Shown here one piece after another: positions 47,001-57,313 of a stretch of 64,000 nucleotides of DNA. The notes below the pieces were generated by a model. The model worked only from the letters and a program-made list of their open reading frames with translations, was not told the origin of the DNA and did no database searches. Numbering within the stretch: position 1 is the stretch's first letter; each line of letters opens with the position of its first letter. The stretch is from NCBI RefSeq assembly GCF_026914265.1, contig NC_069133.1, positions 33,385,317 to 33,449,316 of the forward strand, written 5' to 3'. Position numbers and translations under genes: made by a program. This DNA is from Mya arenaria. Its lineage: Eukaryota; Mollusca; Bivalvia; Myida; Myidae.

Positions 47001-48909
47001 TGCTCCCAGCCAGGAATTGCCATAACGCTGCTTGTCCTAGGTGTCTCTCTGTCCGGGGCACAGTACAGTGGTTGGGTGGTCAATCACATGGATGTCGCTC
47101 CAGCCTTCGCAGGCATTTTGTTTGGAATTTCCAACTCCATTGCTGGCGTGACTGGGATTTTGTCCCCTGTGGTGGCTGGCATATTGACTGAGGTTTGTTG
47201 TTTCAGTACATTAGTTTTATTTAATGACTTTTAGCTTGTATATACATAAAAAAAATCGAGGTATTGTTACAGCCTTATTGTCTCTATTGGCCCGCATTAT
47301 TTCTACAAAAAATCAATTTGATGTATTTTAATGAAACTTCGTACATTTACACTTGTGGGACAATAAGCATGCGTATGGCAAGGCCAACAACTTTAACTTT
47401 AATGAATGTAAAGTTATGCCCCCTTTTTAACGAAAGAACAGACGAGTATTGGCGTTTGCTTTATGGTGCTCTTAAGAGTATCCCTAGTTGTAAGGTTAAT
47501 TCTGGGAAGTAAAGTTGCATATAGTTAAACATGTATAGTATTGCATCAGTCTCAAATTATATTTCACATTAACCTTTTTACTTACATTTTGATGAGAAAT
47601 AATTGTTGATACATGTTTACTGATATTTCATTTACTGACCTAGAGCCTGGTAAGATATATTTATGAAAAAGTTCATGTTTTATGATTTGGTGAGAACTAT
47701 AAAAAATTATGATTAATAATGAAAAATTCATGTTTTATGATTCGGCGAGAACTTGGGAAAATTATGTTAAATGAAAAGTTCATGTTTTCAAGTTGATTCA
47801 GTTAGAATTTGGTAAAATAGTTTTGTAAAGAGTTTCATGTTTTGAAGTTGCTTGTTAATAAACCTTGAAATGTTTTTAAATGCCTTGTATTATATAGCCC
47901 ATATTACTTAAAGGAACTGTTTACTTAAGGCGCAGTTTTGTGAACAGTCTCAAATCACATTGTCAATAAAATTGTTGATATTGTTTCATTATATTTTGGT
48001 ATTCTAAATAGTTCCTACATGTGTTCAAATATATTGTTTCAATTTAAATTGTCAATTTTGTTTGATTTTCGAAGAAAAATGTTTAGGTGTTGTCATAGCC
48101 TTGGTGTCATCGTCATCAGTGTCAGCGTTGTGCAAAACCTTTTACTATAAATGATTAACCTTTGACATTACTCATAAAAACATTCAATGGTTTCAAATGA
48201 AACTTGGTACACAGGTTGCAAGAGACAATACAGTCATGTATAGCAAGCCCCATGATAGCCAACTTTATTTACTGTGACTTTGTGCTCCTGGATTAAATGA
48301 AAACAAGGCCCATACTGGGGCATTAAGTATTTCTACACATTTAGCGTAACATACCATAACCAAGAAACACTCTTTTTTTCTCATCTGATATTTGAAGAAA
48401 ATAATTCTTGATATTGTAGAGGAAGTGCAATCTAATATAAATGTTTCTTAAATTTAAGCCCCTTGAACTGTCAGAAAAACGAATAATAGGCTAGGATTAG
48501 CATCAGTTTGTTGTGGTCTTGTTAAATTCATTATGATAGCCTTCGTATGCTCTGCTGGGTAAAAAAACATTAACATATATGCCATAATTCAAAAAGCATT
48601 TAAGATATTATGAAACTTGGCACATATATTGGCAGAGACAGAACGCGCATGTCAAACTTGTTTTATTCATTGCAGGACAAAACGAGAGAACAGTGGCAGA
48701 AAGTGTTCTATGTTGCCGCAGCTTTCTACGTGTTTGGAGCAATATTTTACGCGATATTCGCTTCTGGAACCGTCCAACCCTGGGCTCGCAAAGAAATCGA
48801 GGAAGCCTTAGATGCAGAGGTCGAACTGTTACAAGTAAATAAGACCAATGGTAAAGTGAATCATGAAGAGAATGGAGATGCTACAAAAGTTACAGACCCA
48901 ATGGTTTGA
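35007..48909 (+). CDS. SLC17A5: SLC17 anion transporter, sialin-like, 10 exons
   Basis: The exons are 35007-35067, 35925-36178, 36584-36817, 38087-38174, 41570-41665, 41954-42093, 45000-45149, 45955-46087, 46954-47192 and 48676-48909. All introns are GT-AG and phases match throughout, giving 1629 nt (542 aa). This is a 12-segment major-facilitator protein. In human sialin it exports sialic acid from lysosomes with H+, and relatives carry glutamate or phosphate. Landmarks include [17 protein letters not shown] (first membrane segment, with the family Arg), an N-glycosylated first loop (NHT, NSS, NLS), [43 protein letters not shown], and [19 protein letters not shown]. The region equivalent to human E171-E175 reads VGFTS, so both glutamates are replaced. 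The acidic-basic tail is soluble. Exons 4, 6 and 7 have decayed partial copies in adjacent introns. Sialin is the closest recalled family member; other SLC17 branches remain possible. Confidence 0.93.
35533..35745. mobile_element. short hAT-like element remnant in intron 1
   Basis: The left end CCACTTGTGGATCCAG and the right end ATCCTTGATTTGCAGCTG are imperfect inverted repeats of the common CAGTGGCGGATCC type. No coding sequence and no clear target duplication were seen. Confidence 0.4.
37771..37967. repeat. 99-bp tandem duplication in intron 3
   Basis: Two copies (37771 and 37870) share CATGAGTATGATATGAAACC to AAGTTGAATTTTGGATG with few differences, implying a recent event. Confidence 0.93.
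38893..38962 (+). pseudogene. decayed duplicate of SLC17 exon 4
   Basis: Seventy bases align without gaps to exon 4 from its ATG (38105-38174), with about 43 identical by my count. Exon 4 encodes [19 protein letters not shown] and the copy [19 protein letters not shown], in the same frame. An in-frame TAA lies just upstream, and no convincing donor follows at the exon 4 position (GCTTGTACAT). Confidence 0.55.
39700..40275. repeat. two related 140-bp blocks flanking an inverted-end element
   Basis: 39700-39835 and 40130-40275 share words in order (GGGTTGAA-TAAGTAG, ACATTAT-TGTAT-T, GAAGAGATTAA / GAGAAGATAAA). The element at 39954-40133 lies between them. Confidence 0.45.
39954..40133 (+). mobile_element. 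short inverted-end element, copy 1 (intron 4)
   Basis: It begins CAGTCATCAAAATTAGG and ends near CGACTACTG. It shares GAACAAGCCCAAAAAG and ATTTTACC with two other copies in the window (42862-42991 minus and 50112-50277 plus). Confidence 0.6.
40658..41534. repeat. 17-bp minisatellite in intron 4, about 51 copies
   Basis: The unit is GTGTGATGTTAATGATT with variants (GGCTGATG, GTGTGATATGAATGATT, AATGGTT). Variant units recur in blocks of several, a higher-order pattern. The right edge is about 35 bp from the exon 5 acceptor at 41569. Confidence 0.95.
42021..42500 (+). repeat. tandem duplication of the exon 6-intron 6 border
   Basis: The end of exon 6 plus the start of intron 6 (unit 136-154 bp) is present about four times. 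The real exon word TATCAGTAAAGAAGAAAAGG at 42024 recurs at 42160 and 42314, and more weakly near 42464. The third copy still reads [20 protein letters not shown] followed by a GT. The copies lack the 5' part of exon 6 and its acceptor. Confidence 0.85.
42862..42991 (-). mobile_element. short inverted-end element, copy 2 (intron 6)
   Basis: Its reverse complement begins CAGTCATTGAAATTAGACTT, continues to TTGAACAAGCCC, and is truncated after ATTTTACCAGTGC. Same family as 39954 and 50112. Confidence 0.6.
43428..43705. mobile_element. possible hAT-like remnant with C runs
   Basis: It begins CAGTGGCAGATGCAAGATT, resembling the widespread CAGTGGCGGAT ends. It includes runs of C at about 43526-43540 and 43655-43700. 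No clean right end was seen. Confidence 0.35.
44735..44870 (+). repeat. single diverged unit of the 146-bp dispersed repeat
   Basis: CCTATGGCCATGAAA and CCAGTAGATGACCCCTATT match the tandem cores at 53195-54110. It lies 130 bp before exon 7. Confidence 0.6.
45147..45480 (+). repeat. 54-bp tandem repeat seeded on the exon 7 donor
   Basis: The true donor GCT|GTAAGTATATA at 45147-45160 recurs at 45201 and 45256 with GCTGTAAGTATATA kept exactly. Weaker forms lie at 45310, 45362, 45416 and 45470. Each unit also carries CTGTGATAGCCATT and GCTGTACAA. Confidence 0.9.
47270..48670. repeat. dispersed-repeat fragments in intron 9
   Basis: Three segments (about 47290-47440, 48170-48310, 48560-48665) share words like ATGAAACTTGGTACA, GACAATA and CATG-ATA-CAAG. 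The last ends about 20 bp before the exon 10 acceptor at 48675. Confidence 0.5.
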
Positions 48910-49147
48910 TGATGGACTGTTTATTAGATACGTGATTAAACCTTTTTTTAGATTATCTGATCAAATTTATTGTGAATTCTGTCAATTTTTTGTAAGGATG
49001 CATAATCCTAAGGACTAGTTGTTTGATGACACACTTTGCCTAAGATACCTGATAAAAAAGATCAGGTACCCAAGTGTTACAAAAAGTTTTGGGCCAAAAT
49101 TTAAAGGTATAGGAATACCTGATAAAAACGAATTTATCAACCCACAA

Positions 49148-49760
49148 TTTTTAGCTCCACTTATTAAAAAAAAAAAGGAGAGCTATACTACTCACCAAGT
49201 GTCAGCGTCCATTTAAAGTTTTAGGGCAAGCTGGCATTTTCACTTGTAACTCCAATGCCCTTCATTCAATTTACTTAATCCTTCAATCAGTTGTTCGTTC
49301 AGGACCATCACACAATGAGGTTCCATAACTCAATATTATGCTAAATACAAATAATGGCGCCTGATTCACTTTAAAAGGAACTTTGCTTATTGTTTTAGTG
49401 CACATTGTGTCCAGTTAAAGTTTTAGGGCAAGTTGAAATTTTCACTAATAACTTATATACACATCATTTAATTGACTTAATACTAAACACAACGTTGATA
49501 GCCATCATAAAATAAGGTTACATAATTCCATGTTATCCTAAATACAAATTATGTGATCGACACAGGAAGTTTGGTTAAATTTTTGTGTTTTAACTCTGAT
49601 CTCAAATACCCTTTATTTAATTGACTTCATACTGCTCACAGTTGTGAAGGGCCATAACACAATGAGGTTCCATAACCCCATATTATCCTTTATACAAATT
49701 ATGTCCCTAGTCTTAAAAAGTAATTTTGCCTTGATATAAATATACATTTAATTTTCTAAG
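49148..49760. mobile_element. dispersed element with tandem core of about 190 bp
   Basis: It starts with AGCTCCACTT, an A run and GGAGAGCTATACTACTCACC. Three diverged units follow, sharing AAAGTTTTAGGGCAAG, CAATGAGGTTCCATAA and CCTAAATACAAAT. The beginning resembles 63907-64000. No coding capacity. Confidence 0.55.
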
Positions 49761-50111
49761 TCATAGACACTGGCTCAGGCAATTGCATGTTGTGAAGTCT
49801 ATCAGTCATTGTTATGATATACTTGGAAGAACAAACCTGAATTCGAAAGATTTAACTGGACTTGAAAACTTTTAATAAGGCCTGCTATATCAAATTCAGA
49901 TTTTCCGACTTGCAGATTTGTGCGGTTGATTGCATTACATAGGTCATCTTGTGCAGGTCATACTATTATGTTTTTGCCATACATATTCTCCCTTTGCCAA
50001 ACATGTTCAAATGCCTTCTGCCATGAAAACATTGAACTAAATCATGAATATGCGTTTCTCATTCTTCAGTTTTATGTCATAAAATGACACTTAACATGTA
50101 AAAGCGTTGTG

Positions 50112-50277
50112 CAGTCATCAAAATTAGACTTCACTATGAACAAGACTACATCCTTATTCTAGTCCTTGCCTTCATTAAATTCAACAAGCCCGAATATATA
50201 CAATCTGAAATTTGAGCAAGCCCGTAAAAGAATTTTACCGAGCAGGGCTTGCCAGCTTGTTCCAATTTTTATCACTG
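50112..50277 (+). mobile_element. short inverted-end element, copy 3
   Basis: It begins CAGTCATCAAAATTAG and ends CCAATTTTTATCACTG, which is inverted and nearly complementary to the start. This is the most complete member of the family at 39954 and 42862. Confidence 0.65.
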
Positions 50278-52470
50278 GTTTATATTAAGCTTTTTGTCCA
50301 ATTCAAGGGTCTGTTTCATTGCTTGGTGATTTTCAATTTCATTATTGTTGTTTTTTCATTGCAACGCATGAGTAGCACAGATAATTGTACATTGTTATTT
50401 GCTTTTAAAATACATGCACATACATAAATGAATTATTGTAATATGTATATGACATTATTGCTCCAGTATGCATTAAGATTGCTATTTGCAACCACTGCCA
50501 TTATTTATAACGTCATTTTAAGGATTGCTTAAGAGATTGTAATAATTACTTACATTAATTAAGGTAGGAACATCCTTATAATATTGAAGACTATCGATGA
50601 TGATTTTGCTGTAGTAAATTAAGTCAAATATAACAAAGAAAGCTGTCATTCCAAGATTTTAAACCATTTCATGAATATTTGTTAGCCTTAACTAAGTCAG
50701 GGCAGACTAATCAAGTCGAAAGCTGGTGAATTTTTGAACGATATGTTACATGTATCAATAAGAAAGAGAACACGAGCAGCGCACTACAAAATACTTTTAT
50801 CTACCTGCTTGAAGGGTAAAAGGATATTTTAGGTCAAGCTTTTTTATGTGAGGTTGTTGGACCAATTCAAAAACAAACATATAAAAAGGATGTCCTAATT
50901 ATTACAGTTTCATTGGTAACCCCCCATTTTTAAGAACTGGTGCTGGCTACATTCGGAGGTAATGGTGAAATTATGCATTATTTTAGTTTGATTTTAGTGG
51001 TTTTTTGAAATATAGATTGTGTGTTGTTTTTTTGTGCACCATGTTTATGAATTGCGTGAGAGATTGTTGATTTTAATAGCTTGTTAAAGTTTGTATGAAG
51101 ATTGAATTTACTTACATTTTTCTTGTTTTCTTTACATTTTGCTCTATGTTAGATTGTGTTTACATTTCTTGTTGCTTTACAGTTATATCTTTATTTTTAA
51201 TGATGCCCGGTTCTTAGCTGTAGTTATTATCTTATATTTATGTTTTAGTTTTCTGATTGTTTGAATATTTAAGTATATATTTGTTATATATCACAGGATT
51301 TCTGTCTTCAAAGTATGGAGGGTTTTTTTTAATCCTTTTAGCTCTAAGAAAAGTTTAAACTATAACAATATGTCAAAAAATCATTTTTGCAAAATAATTC
51401 AGTTTGTAAACAAAATCCTTGCCCTTAATACACAAAATATTCTATACATATATATATATTTATATATACACAGGGTACTGTATCTACTGTATAGTGGACA
51501 CACAGAAATAGGTTTTACGGTAACTACATGTATAATGTAATCAGGAAATATGATATCTTCTGCAAGTCTCACGCACACCTGGTGTTTTGGTAAAACTTAA
51601 ACCAGTTTAAAGAAAGTTGTTGTCATTTTTGTTTGTTTGTGGATTATCATAAATTTTATTTGATATTTCCAAACAAGCACACCAATCAATTATCAACCAA
51701 ATCTCTATTTACAAAGCAGTTTGATGCTGTTGAAATAAAACATAGCAACGCCATCGCACATTGCATGCCAAAAAAAGAGTTAATCAGGCAACAATACCAA
51801 TAATTCTTGTCTATATGAACGAGCAACCTGAAGACGCACAACTCAGTTTTACACAACCACCAGCCGTGCTGGAAGTTTGTGTTTAGTTGTGGAGTTACAA
51901 TTGTACCAATAAGACATTCAGACAAAAGGTGGAGTCATTCTACACATTAATAATGTTTGTGCCAGTAACAACCAAAGTGTTCATTAACAATATTTGTTGT
52001 AATACAATATTTATGTATACATGTAGTAACATTTTAGACACTCGAGCTTAGTGTATAAGTTACTATGATACTATTTTAAACAGTATGTTAAGTAATTCTA
52101 ATGTTGTAATGACTGCATCATTTTAAAATGTATAATCATAACCATTAAAAAAATGTTGTAGCATAGTTGAAATGTATTGCCTAGTATTCTAGTTAAGGGT
52201 TAAATATTGTGTCAGATATATAGTATAAATGTACCTATGTTATTGGAGTTTTAAAGTAATTACCGGTTCTATATTTCATAAGCTATAGTTTACATTATTG
52301 TTTTATCATAATTTAAAACCATTTTTACATATACATTTACTTACTGATTTCTTGTGCGTGTCCTCTTCATTTTGGTTTTCTGTTTTAATCTTTGAACAAA
52401 CCATAGGATACAATACAATTATTTAAATATATAAATTGTATACATGTATTAAATTATATTTATATTTGTT
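50278..52470. other. AT-rich intergenic DNA
   Basis: No gene, splice pattern or named repeat was recognised. Scattered short frames lack family resemblance. Confidence 0.35.
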
Positions 52471-52475
52471 CTCAC

Positions 52476-52612
52476 CATCTTGGACTGATAGTGCCACCTA
52501 TGGAACAGACAGTTTACATTTTTCTGCCATTACACCTATGGGACAAACAGCATTATCCTGCCATTCCATATATGGGACAGTCAGTCTACATTATCCTGCC
52601 ATTTCAACCTAT
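52476..52612. repeat. three imperfect units of about 47 bp
   Basis: Repeated words are CCTATGG(A/G)ACA, ACATT(A/T)T and CTGCCATT. Confidence 0.65.
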
Positions 52613-53139
52613 TACATTTTAAGCAACTACAATGCATAATAATAATACTGTTGAGTGTTCAATGTGCTGCTTTTCTGTCTCAAAAATATTTATTCTGATG
52701 ACCACAATTGTTGATAATGTTTGGCCTTACTCCACTCTCATTTTGAAAGGTAGGAAGTTTTATTGATTTTTTTTTAGATGAAATTATTTTTAGACAGGAA
52801 AAAAACATCCCGGAGAAGCTAAAAAAAAGGGACTGTGGTTATTTTTGAGTCAGTCAGGTAAGGCAAAACAATTCATTAACTATTGCCTTATAGGGGTAAA
52901 CCCTTGATATATTGTGACATATGAAACAACTGTTTTATCATATTGTTAGAAGTGTTGTATATTTTGTTTATTGATGAAATTAACACTGAAAACTTATAAA
53001 CTGTATTGTGTGCAAGTGTCGAGTGAATAAATGTGAAATAGTAACAAAGTTCCTTCTCTATGTTCATTTTAAGTTTAGCTTAAATGACTCAATAATGTGT
53101 TGGACCATTTTCCCTAAACGTAAAGCATCTGAATGTATT

Positions 53140-54290
53140 TATTATGCCCCCCCTTCGAAGAAGAGGGGTATATTGCTTTGCACATGTCGGTTGGTCGGTC
53201 AGTAGGTCGGCCCCTATTGATTTTAGGGCTCATCGGGTCAAAAGTCAAGGTCGCAGTGACCTTTAATGGTAAAATAATTTTAAAGCTTGTCCGAGTGATA
53301 ACTCAACAATGCCTAGACCTATGGTCATCAAACTTGATACAGAAGTTAGGCCTGACCAGTAGATTACCCCTATTGTTTTTGGGGGTCATTGGGCCAAAGG
53401 TCAAGGTTACAGTGACCTTGAATGGTAAAAGGTTGTCCGAGTGATAACTTGTCAATGCCTGCACCCATGGCCCTCAAACTTGACTTGGAGGTTGGGCCTT
53501 ACCAGTAGATGGCCCCTATTGATTTTAGGGTTATTGGGCTCAAGGTCAAGGTCACAGTGACCTTGAATGATTAAAGGTTGTCCGAGTGATAACTCAACAA
53601 TGCCTGCACCCATGGCCCTCAAACTTGACTTGGAGGTTGGGCCTGACCAGTAGATGACCCCTATTGATTTTATGGTCAAAGGTCAAGGTCACAGTGACCT
53701 TGAAAGCAAACATGACAATTCCTGGACCTATGGTCATCAAACATGACATGAAGGTTGGTCCTGACCAGTAGATGACCCCTCTTGACTTTGGGCCAAGGTC
53801 AAGGTCACATTAACCTTTAACGCAAAGAGGTTAACAAATTTTCTCCCAGTGATATCTCACCAATGCCTGAACCTATGATCATCAAACTTGACATGAAAGT
53901 TGGGCCTGACCTGTAGATGACCCTTATGATTGTGGGGGTCATCGGGTCAAGGGTTAAGTAACCTTGAATGAAAAAAGCTTGTCTGTGTGATAACTTGTCA
54001 ATGCCTGCACCCATGGCCCTCAAACTTGACATTAAGATTTTTGGTGACCAGCTGATGACTCCTATGGATTTTGAGGCCATAGAGTCAAAGGTCATGGTCA
54101 TAACACACTATATCCTCACACTTTGAATGGTCATAATCTTAAAACTGCAACGGCATCCAATGTCAGTGACAAATCAGCTGTCATTTCGGTCCATGCACAT
54201 TTCATTCAATTGTCCATATAATCCGGACAACATGGCGCTCAGGGGGGGGGGGGGGGATGATGTTTGACAAACATCTCTTGTTTTAAATAA
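53140..54290. mobile_element. dispersed element with tandem 146-bp core
   Basis: The left end is TATGCCCCCCCTTCGAAGAA. Six to seven diverged units of about 146-160 bp follow, each with TCAAGGTCACAGTGACCTT, ACTCAACAATGCCT, TCATCAAACTTGACATG and GACCAGTAGATGACCCCTAT. The right end is a G run (54242-54255) followed by ATGATGTTTGACAAACATCT. There are no protein domains. The architecture of tandem core between fixed ends resembles Helentron-related interspersed elements of bivalves, but that placement is inferred. Confidence 0.75.
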
Positions 54291-54747
54291 TTAGTGTTTG
54301 ATACCAAAACGAAATTTAATAAAAAAAAAAAAAATCTATCCTAAGTGAGGAGCGAACCAACGCCGGTGCAGTCAATAACATCTATATAACTGTGTTTAAC
54401 TACTCTGACGCAGAACTGATAGAGTAGCAGATATACATACATGTATTTTAAGGTTTATTGAAAACATTGGAGACAACACGTGATAATGTGATCAACCAAT
54501 TACGCTACAATGATTAGCTTAAATGCATTACTATTAAACAGTATTCAAAATTGTGGTCTTCAAAGACAATATTATAGCAAATATCAACATCAATTGTTGA
54601 AGGGTTCCAACCGTCAGTATGACTCTGTCTCAATGATTTGCCAGACTCAATTTAGTTATACACTATTTATTTTTATGTAAAAAGTGTATTTTACAAACCA
54701 TGGGCGAGTCCCTTTAAGTTAGTTATTGTATGGTTCTCCAAATCTTA

Positions 54748-55039
54748 TGCACCAGTCAATTGTAACCACGGCCCCTCCAGGTCCGGGGAATAGCGGGGAC
54801 CTTGACTTTCGGTCCAGCCAATCCCGGGTAAAATTCACGTTCCGCAGAAACAAACTGAAGGTAAAATGCCCCCGCATGCCGGAATACCTACGTAAAGCCC
54901 ATACCCCGCTATTTATGGCGCGAAAAAAAATCCATCGCATTCACTCGGCACTTTGGGGCAAACTGTAAAGTGAGAACACGGCCCATATTCTCCGCTATAC
55001 CACCGAACCTGGGGGGCGTGGTTACAATTGACTGGTGCA
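54748..55039. mobile_element. Harbinger-like MITE, 292 bp
   Basis: The inverted ends are long: the left begins TGCACCAGTCAATTGTAACC and the right ends with its complement, with similarity continuing into CCAGGT-CGG. The flanking TTA at 54745-54747 and 55040-55042 is a 3-bp target duplication typical of PIF/Harbinger. No transposase. Confidence 0.85.
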
Positions 55040-55168
55040 TTATAAGACTAGTAAAACAATGAAACTACAGGGACAAGCCCAGGTAGCCAACAAATAACAA
55101 ACACTGTTTAATGAAAGACATTAAACGAGAGATACACAACGTACAGGCGAATCAGACAGACCATACAT

Positions 55169-55442
55169 CAGGCGCTTAGCTACCTATACGTGAGTACGCG
55201 GCTGAATCCACATGATTTTGACTAAAAAAATCCGAATCAGCCAAAGTTGCATTCAATGTGCTTACTTCATGATCCTACATGATCCTAAAACTGTCCATTT
55301 TACAGTACTTTAAATAAACCACATCAGAACGCGCAGAATGCACCAGATTGCATCACGGTTTTCAAATTTTTATAGGAGGCATGCCCCCGAACCCCCAGCA
55401 CAATAATGAACCCACGGGAATATAGGGCTAGCTACGCCCCTG
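55169..55442 (-). mobile_element. hAT-like non-autonomous element
   Basis: On the minus strand it begins CAGGGGCGTAGCTAGCC and ends TAGGTAGCTAAGCGCCTG, so it has imperfect inverted ends. It is homologous along its length to 33752-33976. TACAT occurs on both flanks, but no full 8-bp duplication is evident. Confidence 0.7.
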
Positions 55443-55964
55443 TACATGCATCAAAATTTATCAGTGTCACCAAATGTGTCAATGTTTCACGTTAACACTT
55501 GGACTTACGAGCATTACGAGCATTATGCTGTTTGATATCAATAATCCATCTAATCATCAGCTGGTACCAATAAGTAGAATTCATCCCAGTCATGAGTGAT
55601 GACGCTTATTTCAAACCTATGAACAACTTCAGTCGAACTTCGTTGGCTCAACTCCCATGGACCCGTGTAAAAACATTGTCTCGAGCCAAACGGGAATGCT
55701 TACCTTTAGTATAAAGAAATAGATCCTTTACACCCAGTTCAAGCCAAGTAGAATTTCAAGCTAAGCGAATTCGAGCCAACGGGTTTCGGCTTTAGAAATT
55801 TCAACGAATTATGCAAGTTCTCAAATTCACAACTTTTGCTAGCGAATAAAGGATGAAAAAATTTCATATAATAATAAGGTTTTGTTGTAAACTTGAAAGT
55901 TTAGATACTCCAAGGCAAACGATTCGACAATGAGATGTGATGTATACTTAAACTAGAAATGTGT

Positions 55965-56612
55965 CCATAGGACACGGATGCCCCCACTTCGATTTTTTGT
56001 CACAGAAAATAAGCCATAATGATTATTCAGGATAATCTGAGGGCCCTAACTCCTAAATGATTAAAGCGATTTCCATGGCTATCGAACTTGATCAAGATAT
56101 TATGGTCACAAACATTTGTTAAAAGTTTGGTGAGGATTGGACAAACAGTTTTCAAGAATTAGATCGGAAACAATCTTCGGGACGTATTTTTCAAGTCTTT
56201 TTTTGCAAATAAAGGGCCGTAACTCCTAAATGACAAAAGCGATTTCCATGGCTATCGAACTTGATCAAGATATTATGGTCACAATCATGTATGTAAAGTT
56301 TGGTGAGGATTGGACACATACTTTTCAAGAATTAGATTGGAAACATATATTTTTGAAGTATTTTTGGCAAAAAAGGGCCGTAACTCCTAAATGACTAAAG
56401 CGATTTCCATGACTATCGAACTTGATCAAGATATTATGGTCACAAACATGTGTTTAAAGTTTGGTGAGGATTGGACAAACGGTTTTCAAGAATTAGATCG
56501 GAAACAATCTTCGGGACGTACGTACGTACAGACAGACAGACAGACAGACAGACAGACGTACGTACGGACAAGGGCAACCCTATATGCCGCCACTTTGTGG
56601 GGGCATAAATAT
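55965..56612 (+). mobile_element. dispersed element with three 165-bp units and (ACAG)n
   Basis: It opens with GTGTCCATAGGACACGGATG and CCCCCACTTCG. Units start at about 56041, 56213 and 56375, each with TAACTCCTAAATGA, GCGATTTCCATGGCTATCGA and TTTGGTGAGGATTGGACA. It closes with ACGTACGTACAGACAGACAG and CCACTTTGTGGGGGCATAAA, complementary to the start region. An 80-codon frame through it is not a gene. Confidence 0.75.
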
Positions 56613-56619
56613 CAAGGAC

Positions 56620-57310
56620 ATAAGTCCAAATAATTGTACGTTGACGTTTTTTTACGATTTCGTGATATGGCATATCCTTCACGACGTTAGGGATTGGAAG
56701 AATCCCGTATAACACGTCTATTATTTTAGACTATCCGCGCCCTATAATGGCTGTTGCATTATGGCTTGACCCCGTTACATCTCAGTGTGACAAATTATGG
56801 ATTATTACTCCCACCGGTTGATGGGATATTCGCCAAAGGAGTGTTTATGTACTCTCCCCCACTCCCCATCTCACCCAGCACAATTACGAGAGAGAACGCC
56901 AAACTGATGGGAGGATGACGAGGAAGCTACTTTAACTCGCCTTCTGCGGTAAAAGGAAATGCGTTTCTGTTTGAGGTATTGGCTTACGACGTAACAAAAC
57001 AGGGGCGACATATTTCACACTATAAATTAATAATCGAGGCGTGAGGATTGTCTACTTTCACTTTATTTTTACTATTTCAGTAATTGTAAACGTGTTAGTT
57101 ATATGCAATTAATGACGTTTATCACAGGATAATTTCTATTGGACCAGGTTGAACGGTCGACGAGTCAAAATAGAAGTGAAAGGATATTAAGGTAAGTCGA
57201 TATTTTGTCTTCTATGTCTCCTAAACTTTCAAAGATATTTTAAATGTCAGTTGTATTCATGGTTTGTTTCCCCGTATGACATCAACAATGCAAACCCCTA
57301 AACACACGTT
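56620..57310. other. intergenic, 3' flank of the ZP gene
   Basis: No gene was recognised. A minus-strand AATAAA near 57062-57067, about 250 nt after the stop codon at 57314, could serve as poly(A) signal. Confidence 0.35.
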
Positions 57311-57313
57311 TTC

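Noticed and set aside
53133-54101. Frames of 75-103 codons in the 146-bp repeat element
   Set aside because: They repeat in step with the DNA unit and lack domains.
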